A stretch of 64,000 nucleotides of DNA. Origin: Wyeomyia smithii (taxonomy: Eukaryota > Arthropoda > Insecta > Diptera > Culicidae). Position numbers and translations under genes: made by a program. Position 1 is the stretch's first letter. Each line of letters begins with the position of its first letter. This document shows, in pieces, positions 12,122 through 20,589 of the stretch. The stretch covers positions 245,618,089 to 245,682,088 of the forward strand of contig NC_073695.1 in assembly GCF_029784165.1 (NCBI RefSeq). The letters run 5' to 3'. The notes under the pieces were generated by a model that did no database searches, was not told where the DNA came from, and was given only the letters and a program-made list of their open reading frames with translations.

Positions 12122-12689
12122 AACTCTATGGTGTAACGGTTTTGAAAAAAGAAACACTTTTTTCACTCTTAAAGGATGGATCTGATGTGTCCATTTGGTT
12201 TTAATTCTAGTATTCAAGTCGTGAATTCCTTTCTGAGCATGAATATTGAGAGAAAGGACATAGTAGTATGAAAAATATTATATGTATAAATGCATCTAAA
12301 AACATTTTTGTTCAGAAGTTGTAATTCAACTGGCCTCGTATTTTTCCAATATTGCTGATCTTTTTTTGACATATTAATACATCATACACCAGCATGGTTA
12401 CAGCTGCAGAACAAAAACCATGATTGAAAGAAATATTTATAAGTTTAAATTACGCTTAGCTATCTCACATTCTCCAAGTTGAGGCAAAATGTACAAAACG
12501 CGGTACACACAATTTATTTTTTATCCATTTGTACATATGTTTGTTTATACGACAGTTCTCACGACATTTATAATGATTATCATAAGGCAAATAGCAGCAG
12601 CAGCAGTCTTTCAAAATATCACCGACGCATCGCTTAATGTTTTCAAGAGAAGATAACACCATTACATTCGTTCTAGTAAGTGATCATGC

Positions 12690-13080
12690 AAAGGCCCACA
12701 TTGCGAGTAAATGCACACACAGGTAGCAGTTAATAACGGGGAGAACTCAAAACATTGGTATCAGTGAGGGGAGGAGGGAGGTGTGTTAGCATGCACAAAA
12801 GCCAGCTGGGAATAAACACAAGCCTGTTTTATTCCTAGGCGTGGCCCATTTCAACATTACAAACTAAAAAACATCGGATCAGGACGTGGATCGTGCGGAA
12901 GAAGGAATGAGAAGAGCCCCGAATCGAATCAACACCCTGAGCTAAGTCGGTGCGGCAGAAGCTGGAGTGCTCTCTATGTGGAAGGTTTTAGGGATTCAAA
13001 GAAGGGAAATCGAAAGCACTTTTATCGGCGAAAATACGTTCCGAAGGGGAAGAGGGCCCTACTAGTTGTACCGAGTATTT
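12690..13080 (-). promoter_or_regulatory. Candidate docking-site region for Ig7 exon choice
   Basis: The first stretch downstream of the last Ig7 variant (10.32), clearly less AT-rich than the rest of the intron and free of visible transposon ends. It includes a small perfect hairpin, GGAATAAA (12809-12816) with TTTATTCC (12828-12835). In Drosophila the exon 9 docking site lies between the array and the next constant exon. Location and composition are the only support here; it was not matched to any selector. Confidence 0.3.
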
Positions 13081-13164
13081 AGTAAAACGATTGAATTTTG
13101 ACCAGACAAATAAACATTGCCACGGAATTGAAGCAAAAACAGTTATTGTAACGGTTCAACCCAC

Positions 13165-13443
13165 CCTTAACGACCAGCGGACTGGTGTATTGAGCCATGC
13201 CCGCATTGTTTTTGGCAATACACGTGTAGTTGCCCGCATCCGAAATTGTTACCAACCGTATTGACACTATCGATGAGTACTCATCTATCCTCCGGATGAT
13301 GGACGCATCAAGTTTCCGCCCGTCCTTCATCCAGTAAAGATCGATGGGAGAATCGCCCGACGTAACTGCACACATGGTTTTTGCGGAGCTGCCACTGTTG
13401 AACCCGTGAGCACTGAAAGAGAAAGGTTCGATCTCTGGAAGTT
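13165..13443 (-). CDS. Dscam1: Dscam1 exon 10.32 (Ig7 variant, last of the array)
   Basis: 279 bases, the shortest intact variant. Starts ELPEIEPFSFSAHGFNSGSS, core Cys in TMCAVTSGD, Trp in DLYWMKDG, GNYTC near the end, and finishes LVVKG at donor G|GTGGGT. Acceptor TTCCAG at 13444-13445. It begins with Glu instead of the Val-Pro-Pro start usual in this block and has a charged MKDG where most have NG, so it is among the most divergent members. Nearest to constant exon 11; intact in frame throughout. Confidence 0.93.
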
Positions 13444-13536
13444 CTGGAATATATGAAACAGGAAGGAAAGGTTGTTTGGTAAGGTGTGGTAATGAATGCA
13501 GAGGGCATCGTTATGCATTTAGATGATTGGACAAAC

Positions 13537-13827
13537 CCTTCACCGCCAGATTGATCATTGTTTCGACCGTATCCGCTCGGTTTCTCGCCTGGCAGGTATA
13601 GTTCCCCGAGTGGTATCCTTGGACCGATTCGATACTTAACGTACTACCTCTTTTGTTGGTTTCTATTTTTATTCCCTGAACATTTCTCCTCTCTAGAGCG
13701 TTACCATTGAAGATCCACGCGAAATCAACCGGCAGATCGCCACTTATCACCGTGCAAATGAGTTGAAAAAATTCGTCCACAAAAGTTGGATTGTCGCCCG
13801 TATTTATCAGCGATATCTTAGGGGGAA
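13537..13827 (-). CDS. Dscam1: Dscam1 exon 10.31 (Ig7 variant)
   Basis: 291 bases, intact. Starts VPPKISLINTGDNPTFVDEF, so the usual PFxFG segment after the first strand is replaced by a divergent stretch. Core Cys in LICTVISGD, Trp in DFAWIFNG, GNYTCQARN, end LAVKG. Acceptor CTAG at 13828-13829; donor G|GTTTGT. 93 bases from 10.32. Confidence 0.94.
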
Positions 13828-13906
13828 CTAGGAGAAAGGTAAATGGAATGTTAAGGAGCGAGGACTAGCAAATTTAATTCGATAAGCTAATTTCAAAGCA
13901 AGCTAC

Positions 13907-14203
13907 CGTTGATAATGAGTTCTTCGCTAAGTTCGGCGATGCCAGCGTGGTTCGAGGCCCGGCAAGTATAGTTCCCGGCGTGATTCCAGCTAATTCCTTC
14001 AATGCTTAATGCTTTCGCACGCTTACTAAAACTTGTTGACGTTAGTCCCGTTAGGCTATCAATTGCACTGATAGCATTCCCATTCAGTAACCACTCAATC
14101 TCAATTGGAAAATCCCCGGAGATGACACTGCACTGTATCGAGGCCGAGTCTCCGTAGTTCATCGGGTCACCACCAAAACTAAACGGTAAAATTTTAGGAG
14201 GAA
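13907..14203 (-). CDS. Dscam1: Dscam1 exon 10.30 (Ig7 variant)
   Basis: 297 bases, intact. Starts VPPKILPFSFGGDPMNYGDS; Cys in IQCSVISGD, Trp in EIEWLLNG, HAGNYTCRASN, end LIING. Acceptor CAG at 14204-14205; donor G|GTAGCT. Carries the MNYGDSAS signature shared by most variants in this downstream block, indicating tandem duplication. Confidence 0.96.
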
Positions 14204-14283
14204 CTGAAGGGGGAATGGTTAGGATTTTTGCAAAAAACACTCGCACACAGCTATAATCTACTGGCTTATATCGTTAAACAAAC

Positions 14284-14580
14284 CATTCACTATCAACTCG
14301 GCAGAATGGTAAGCGGAGTTGGCCCGGTTGGTGGCCTTGCACGTGTAATTTCCTGCGTGGCGCGCATCCACACCATCGATAGCAAGCGCCTTTATGCGTT
14401 TACCGAAATCGGCAATGTTTACATTATCGGCAAAATTCGCTTGCGAAATGGGAATCCCATTGAAGAACCATTCGATCATAATGGGCATATCGCCGGAAAT
14501 AATATTGCACTGCACCGAGGCCGAATCGCCGTAGTTCAGGGACTCATCACCAAATGCAAACGGGGAAATCTTCGGAGGAA
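14284..14580 (-). CDS. Dscam1: Dscam1 exon 10.29 (Ig7 variant)
   Basis: 297 bases, intact. Starts VPPKISPFAFGDESLNYGDS; Cys in VQCNIISGD, Trp in MIEWFFNG, HAGNYTCKATN, end LIVNG. Acceptor CAAG at 14581-14582; donor G|GTTTGT. 80 bases from 10.30. Closely related to 10.27 and 10.28. Confidence 0.96.
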
Positions 14581-14763
14581 CTTGAAGTATGAATGAAAAT
14601 GAGTTCAACAGTAGGACTACTAGATTGAAATTTGAACTGAATTGTTTTCGTTTTCTGCTGACATTAGGCGTGATTTTTTTACTAAATTCTAACAACTGAC
14701 AGGACATGGATTCGGGAGAAATTGAGTAAACATTAAGCATCGCAAAGTGGATTTAACGTTAAC

Positions 14764-15060
14764 CATTAACGTGGAGTTCCGCGGTGTATAAATTTGTTTC
14801 TGCTGGATTCGTAGCACTACAGGTATAGTTTCCGACATGGCGTTCGTTAACTCCATCGATGGAAAGCGCTTTCGCCTTCTTACCAAAATTAACCTGATTG
14901 ATGTTGTAGAAGGGATCGAGTTCCTCTATGGATACACCGTTTAGGTACCACTGAATTTTGATAGGAAAATCACCAGAAGTTATACTACAGTAAACCAGAG
15001 CGGAGTCTCCGTAGTTCAGCGGTTCGTCGCCAAACGTGAAAGGAGCGATTTTGGGAGGGA
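14764..15060 (-). CDS. Dscam1: Dscam1 exon 10.28 (Ig7 variant)
   Basis: 297 bases, intact. Starts VPPKIAPFTFGDEPLNYGDS; Cys in VYCSITSGD, Trp in KIQWYLNG, HVGNYTCSATN, end LHVNG. Acceptor CCAG at 15061-15062; donor G|GTTAAC. Only 42 bases separate it from 10.27 upstream. Confidence 0.96.
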
Positions 15061-15102
15061 CTGGAACAAGAAAATGTAGAATGATTAATTTGACGGTATT
15101 AC

Positions 15103-15396
15103 CATTTACTACCAGCTCGGCTGAATGATAAACAGTGTCCGCAATATTCGCTTTGCAGGTGTAGTTTCCGGCGTACCTAGCGTCGACACCGTCGATGGAA
15201 AGGGCCTTGGAACGCCTTCCAACGTCTGCTACCGAGATTTTTCCAACCTCGACTAATTGGCTGATCGGGATACCATTGAACATCCAGTCAATAAATACTG
15301 GCATATCTCCGGATGTCACACTGCAGTAGACCGACGCCGAATCGCCGTAATTCAGGGGTTCTTCTCCAAAGGCGAAGGGTGTAATTTTGGGTGGAA
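15103..15396 (-). CDS. Dscam1: Dscam1 exon 10.27 (Ig7 variant)
   Basis: 294 bases, intact. Starts VPPKITPFAFGEEPLNYGDS; Cys in VYCSVTSGD, Trp in FIDWMFNG, YAGNYTCKANIAD, end LVVNG. It is one codon shorter than its sisters after the second Cys (KANIAD against KATNRAN), so the loop following strand F is shortened. Acceptor TTTAG at 15397-15398; donor G|GTAATA. Confidence 0.95.
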
Positions 15397-15528
15397 CTAA
15401 AGTGAAACTTTGATGTAATAGAACCTTCCAAAATATGAATTTCCAATCATTCCCACTGGATATTTATTGAAAGGAATTTGAAGAGAGGAGGCAGGGCGTA
15501 AAAACACACACGCACACATTCTTCTCAC

Positions 15529-15825
15529 CATTCACAACCAGATCGGCATTAAACAGCACCGATCCGGCTCGATTTGATGCTTTACAGGAGTAGTTTCCCG
15601 CGTACTGTTCGTTAACTCCATCGATCGCCAATGCCTTTGTTCGCTTTCCGACACCTGCAACCGTAATACGATCGAGGGTTTCCACCTCCGTCACCAGTTG
15701 TCCGTTGAAATACCACTCGATCAGTATAGGGAAATCGCCAGATACAATGCTACAGTGGACGGATGCTGATTCACCATAATTCATCGGTTCGTCCCCAAAC
15801 GAAAATGGGGTGATCTTCGGTGGAA
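15529..15825 (-). CDS. Dscam1: Dscam1 exon 10.26 (Ig7 variant)
   Basis: 297 bases, intact. Starts VPPKITPFSFGDEPMNYGES; Cys in VHCSIVSGD, Trp in LIEWYFNG, YAGNYSCKASN, end LVVNG. Acceptor CCAAG at 15826-15827; donor G|GTGAGA. 56 bases from 10.25. Confidence 0.96.
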
Positions 15826-15881
15826 CTTGGATTGAAGGAGCAATGGAAATAAAACTACTATTATATAGTGAAACATCTAAC

Positions 15882-16167
15882 CATTCACAAAAAGTTCAGC
15901 CGTATACGAAGACGAGGCCGCTTTGTTGGACGCCTCACATGGTGTAGTTTCCAGCGTGTCGCCCTTGAACTGCGTCTATGCTAAGCACCTTCAGTCGTTT
16001 CCCGATGTTCGTAACCGTGATCGTGGGATCCAGAATCAGTAGATCGTTAAAATACCAGCGGATTTTCAGGGGGAAATCCCCAGTTTGAACATTGCACTGA
16101 ACCGATGCAGACTCGCCGGAGTTCATGGACTGTTCGCTGAAGCTGAACGGAACGATTTTGGGAGGGA
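15882..16167 (-). pseudogene. Dscam1: Dscam1 exon 10.25, frameshifted Ig7 variant
   Basis: 286 bases, one more than a multiple of three. It starts normally (VPPKIVPFSFSEQ, Cys in VQCNVQTGD, Trp in KIRWYFND) and reaches HAGNYT, but at about 15940 an extra base sits just before the second core Cys codon. The frame then reads Met and a stop; skipping one base restores Cys-Glu-Ala-Ser as in sister 10.24. Acceptor and donor (AG, G|GTTAGA) look normal, so the exon could still be spliced in and would truncate the protein in Ig7. Either a dead exon or a one-base assembly error; the sequence alone cannot decide. Confidence 0.9.
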
Positions 16168-16250
16168 CTGGAAGCGCAAACTTAAAATGAAATGCAATGG
16201 AATCGAAAAACTAAAGCACGAAAACATAGCAAGTAGATTATCAATTGTAC

Positions 16251-16535
16251 CGTTTACGCTCAATTTAGCTGACAAAGAAATAACTTCTGCCTTGTTGGAT
16301 GCCTCACAGGTGTAATTGCCAGCATGCCAACCGGTCACAGAGTCGATGGTTAAAACTTTCGAACGCTTTCCGATACTCGTAACCCCTACGGAAGGATCGT
16401 CGATGTTTTTCCCGTTGAAGTACCACCGAATGCCAATCGGTAGATCCCCAGATGGAACATTACACTGAATCGAAACCGAATCGCCGTAGTTCATCGGTTC
16501 TTCTCCGAAACTGAACGGAAATATTTTCGGTGGAA
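16251..16535 (-). CDS. Dscam1: Dscam1 exon 10.24 (Ig7 variant)
   Basis: 285 bases, intact. Starts VPPKIFPFSFGEEPMNYGDS; Cys in IQCNVPSGD, Trp in GIRWYFNG, HAGNYTCEASN, end LSVNG. Acceptor CCAG at 16536-16537; donor G|GTACAA. Closest sister of broken 10.25 (same short C'-E region and CEASN motif). Confidence 0.96.
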
Positions 16536-16603
16536 CTGGATGGATCAAATGGGGGAAAAGGAAACGTGCGATTAGTAGGGTCACGATAGAAAAACAAACG
16601 AAC

Positions 16604-16897
16604 CGTTAACTACGAGTTCGGCACTGTGTTCAACGCTTCCGGCCGTGTTCCTAGCTACGCAAGTATAGTTTCCTGCATTGTACGCTCGAATGGATTCCAG
16701 TGTCAGTGTGCTAACCCGACGCCCAGAGTGTTGAATCATAACCCCGCGATCGTTGTTTCTCCGGATGGGCTCTCCATTGTGCAACCAATCGATGGTAATT
16801 GGTAGATCACCAAAATTTACTGCGCACTGTATCGTCGCGAAGTTGTCAGTGAACGAGGGTTCCTCTCCAAAACTGAACGATAAGATCCTCGGAAGAA
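16604..16897 (-). CDS. Dscam1: Dscam1 exon 10.23 (Ig7 variant)
   Basis: 294 bases, intact. Starts VLPRILSFSFGEEPSFTDNF; Cys in IQCAVNFGD, Trp in TIDWLHNG, NAGNYTCVARN, end LVVNG. Acceptor TTCAG at 16898-16899; donor G|GTTCGT. It lacks the NYGDS signature of neighbouring exons, so it is a more divergent member. Confidence 0.95.
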
Positions 16898-16975
16898 CTG
16901 AAAGGAGTTAGGGGGATCAAACGTAAAAGCATGCAGTTGAGGGGTTCATGCTGCTAGTTAGAACACTCTGAGTAC

Positions 16976-17260
16976 CATTGACAAACAGTTCAGCCGATTG
17001 GTTGCGCAGTCCAGCCGAATTCTTAGCAATACAGGTGTAGGTTCCGGAGTGTTCAGCATTAACGGCGGGTATACTTAAGGAACTGCTACGCTTTCCAATG
17101 GACGTAATTTCAATGTTGGAACTGATTCTCAGCGGCTTGTTGTTGAACAACCAAGTGATTTCTATCGGAAGATCACCCTTCGAAACGTGGCAAGTAACCT
17201 GAACGCTTTCCTCCGCGTCGATTTCTTGCTCAAAGTGGAACGGATTGATGACGGGAAGGG
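16976..17260 (-). CDS. Dscam1: Dscam1 exon 10.22 (Ig7 variant)
   Basis: 285 bases, intact. Starts ALPVINPFHFEQEIDAEESV, replacing the usual PFxFGEE with PFHFEQE; Cys in VTCHVSKGD, Trp in EITWLFNN, SGTYTCIAKN, end LFVNG. Acceptor TGAAG at 17261-17262 with a weak pyrimidine tract; donor G|GTACTC. Its first residue is Ala instead of Val. Confidence 0.93.
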
Positions 17261-17342
17261 CTTCACGCAGAAGAATGAATTTTTAGGGCTTTTAGGGATA
17301 GGTTGTAAAATAATTTGTATACAATATAGTTAGTTGGAATAC

Positions 17343-17633
17343 CCTTTATGATAAGTTCGGCTGAAGATACGGCTTCTCCAGCCCGGTTCTTCACACGACA
17401 CTCGTAAACACCACGATGCATTGGTTGAATGGATTCGATGCTCAACGAGTTGAGCCGTTCGGATAATTTCGTTACGAGAATCCCTTCGTTTTCGGATGAA
17501 ATTGGCGCTCCGTTCAGATACCAGCGAATCTCCAGGGGAGAATCCCCCTTGACGACCATGCAATTTACGGCGACACTGTCGCCTGTATTAAGAATTTCTT
17601 CGCCGAAACTGAATTGCATAATTGTCGGTATGA
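17343..17633 (-). CDS. Dscam1: Dscam1 exon 10.21 (Ig7 variant)
   Basis: 291 bases, intact. Starts VIPTIMQFSFGEEILNTGDS; Cys in VNCMVVKGD, Trp in EIRWYLNG, RGVYECRVKN, end LIIKG. Acceptor CACAG at 17634-17635; donor G|GTATTC. Shares SPLEIRWY and YECR with 10.20, so the two form a pair. Confidence 0.96.
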
Positions 17634-17726
17634 CTGTGGTCAGAGGGAGGAGTTAATAGACAGGTTAGGACGGATATAAGGGTGATAAGCAGAACGAAGC
17701 TAAAGTTGCTTAAATTGCTATTATAC

Positions 17727-18017
17727 CATTAATAACCAACTCGGATGACTGAATTGTTTCGCCGGCTTTGTTTTTTGCCCGGCATTCGTACGTTCCTCGA
17801 TGCTGATAGCTGGCCAGATCGATGCTCAGCGAGCTTAACCGTTCGGTCATGCGGGCGATAATGACACCGTTTTCGTTTGAAGGTAGAAGATTCCCATTGA
17901 AATACCATCGAATCTCCAAAGGAGAATCACCCTTATACACCATACAGTTCACGGCCGTGCTCTCACCCGAGTTCAGTGTTTCCTCTCCAAAGCTGAAGGG
18001 AGTTATCGCCGGTGGGA
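17727..18017 (-). CDS. Dscam1: Dscam1 exon 10.20 (Ig7 variant, first of the downstream block)
   Basis: 291 bases, intact. Starts VPPAITPFSFGEETLNSGES; Cys in VNCMVYKGD, Trp in EIRWYFNG, RGTYECRAKN, end LVING. Acceptor ATAG at 18018-18019; donor G|GTATAA. Upstream of it lies the 7.1 kb repeat-filled gap. Confidence 0.96.
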
Positions 18018-18617
18018 CTATGAAAAGTGAAAATTTTCTCTAGAAAATTCACTGTCCCAGACATTACATTAATCAATTATTATAATCGAAAAAATATTCT
18101 ATCTGGATTGCTCACTACGCGTCTTTTTCGGATGGTTTCCCAATCACTTATTTTTTTCTCAGGATATCTTTTACTCGGACTTACTTAAAGTAGCTCCCAA
18201 ATTCTATAACAAATTCGTTAAATAGTCTTCAAACTAATGCCTCGATGATTGGCATATTTTTACAATAACAAACTAGCGAAAAGTTATGTTAAAATTCAAC
18301 CAAATTGAGCCAAATTCGTATATTCTCATACGTTTTCCATACGATATACCTTTTTTCTAACGCAGACGCATTGCAAATTTTGGCGTCTTCCGGCTGGCCC
18401 GTGCAGTTGTGTACGGCTCTTGTAACTTTCCATTACATTAACACTCTAGGGCTCAATTTTCAAACGGACTTCGAAAAAATCACTATGAAACTTTATAAAC
18501 ATTTTTTAAGTATTGATTGAAGCTTTTTCATAGGTTTAACTGAAGACCGTATAAAGGTGCCACTGGGCACTAAAGGGTTAAATTGAGTTTTAACTTTCCT
18601 CTCGTACAATTCTACCA

Positions 18618-20160
18618 GTTAATGATCTTTCACACCCTATTTTCTAGTTTGCCATCGAGTATTGGCTGCAAGATTCTACGCTCGAAGACCCTAAGCGCTC
18701 GTTGAGCAGCCGTAAAGGCCTCCTCAACAGCTCTACGGTTAACACCAATAATACCAATGTCGTCCGCGAAACCCAGAAGCATGAGAGACTTCGTGATGAT
18801 GGTGCGGCTTCTTTGCACACCTGCCCTTTGTATTGCACACTCTGAAGTTATGTTGAACAGCAAGTTCGAAATTAATTTCACTGTATCGTACGCCGCCTTA
18901 AAGTCTATATACAAATGATGTTATTGCAAGTTGTATTCTCGAAACTCGTCGAGGATCTGGTCAAAGATAAACATCTGGTCCGTTGTAGACAGTCCCGCTC
19001 GAAAACCGCATTGGTATTCTCCGACAAAGGCTTTCTGCAACGGCCTTAGTCGCTGGAACAGGATACGGAAGAGAATTTTAAAAGCGGAACTGAGGAGGGT
19101 TATGCCTCGATAATTACTACAGTCGAGTCTATACCCCTTCTTGTAGATAGGGCATATGAATCCTTCCAACCACTCCGTAGGTAGTTATTCCTTAGACCAT
19201 ACCCTTAGGATAATCTGGTGAATTGCACTACACAGCCACTCACTCCCAATTTTGAAAAGTTCGGGTGGTGAGCCGTCCTTCCCATCGGTTCTGTGATTCT
19301 CCAACTCTTTTGCGAGCATTCTTCACCTCGTCCAATGTTGGTGGATCCATAGCTTTTTCGTCCTCCCCAATTTCAATCCTGTTCCCCTCGACGACTCTCC
19401 TACCTTCGATTTATCGATAATTAGATTCCCCTCCTGGTACGGTTTGGTTCCTGATTCCCTTAATCGTTTTATAGAAGCTCCTCATGTCGTGCCTGGTGAA
19501 TCAATTCTCCGCCTCCGCAAGGACGCAATCGTAGTGCTCACTTTTCTTACGGCGGTGAAGCCTCTTTTCAGCAGCTTTTACCTCCCGGTATTTCTCCCGC
19601 ATCTGACGCGTCACACGATTAGCTGGCATAGGCCCGTCTCTTCCGTCACCTCTAGACAATCAACATAGAATCACCCACTACGCGTGATTCCCGTTGTCAT
19701 ACCTATCACTTTTCGCGCTGTTTCGCTGACCGCATCATGGATGTGCTCCCATTGCTCGTTCCGGTTCACTCCAGCTGGTTCATCGAACCGTCTACCAAGT
19801 TTCCGAGTATACTCTGCAGCAACTCCTTCCGCTGATAACCTCTGGATGCCCAGACGTATCTTCCTTGCCGTGTCATCCGTGGATCAGATTGTGTAGTCGA
19901 TCTGGGAGCAGGCCCCTCCATTAGGGTGTCTTCAGGTGTGCGAATGTTGAGACGTGCAAAATGGGTACTACAGATGGCCATTCCCCTGGCCGCGCGAAGT
20001 TCACTAACCTCAAGCCGTTGTCGCTGGTGGTAGAGTGAAGGCTTTCTCAACCAATAACGGGACGAAAGATTTCGTCTCGTCCGACAAGTGTTGTGGGCAC
20101 TCTCCATACGTTTTTTCAAAGAGCTAGCGGTACTCCTCCTTTAGGCTGTAGTTGAAGAAT
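18618..20160 (-). mobile_element. Non-LTR retrotransposon relic (endonuclease + RT part)
   Basis: Minus-strand fragments in order: endonuclease end (around 20119-19766, with THFARLNIRTPEDTLMEG and a decayed Q-I-D region), a linker, then reverse transcriptase (19169-18921: VPICPIYKKGxxxDCSNYRG-type start, NYRGITLLSSAFKI, QCGFRAGLSTTDQMF) and the FADD active-site region (18914-18630: LMLLGFADDIGIIG). Stops and frameshifts show it is dead. Motifs resemble RTE-clade (JAM1-like) elements; clade is inferred. Confidence 0.85.
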
Positions 20161-20589
20161 CTACCTTCGATTCTCAATACACAAGAATGACGATGGTTCG
20201 CGTCCTCAACACAACATAAATTTATTTACCGATCGGTAAAATGGGTACAATATTACTCACCAGGGCAATTTTGTTGCTCGTAGATTTTCCGTCAGAAAAT
20301 CTGCTACATTAAAAATCAGTGTTATTCGCGAAACTGAAAATCCACGTTCTTAAACACTGATCGATGCCCCTTAGCTTGTTTCTTTTGCCACCGATCACTT
20401 ATTCGGTATCGAACCGTGGTTATTGAAATGTTGAATATTTTGCAGGCTGTATTAATAGTTTATTTTTGTACGCACGTCTCAATCATTTCTTGAGAATATT
20501 GAACAACTTGGTATGCAATATTCTCACGCTGCTTCGACGCTTATGTCATTCTGAAAAATCAAACGTCTATTGCTTTCACAATCAAAATT

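Larger units (their letters stand above)
5533..13164. other. 7.6 kb intron between the Ig7 array and exon 11
   Basis: No coding sequence supported. Holds a dispersed repeat (5743-5862), several hairpin elements and a pogo-like element (listed separately), and a comparatively GC-rich stretch at about 12690-13080 next to the array. By analogy with the fly model this intron should contain the docking site for Ig7 exon choice. Confidence 0.7.

Noticed and set aside
14228..14596. Plus-strand ORF of 122 codons
   Set aside because: Antisense shadow of Ig7 exon 10.29; the minus-strand frame carries the Ig motifs and splice sites.
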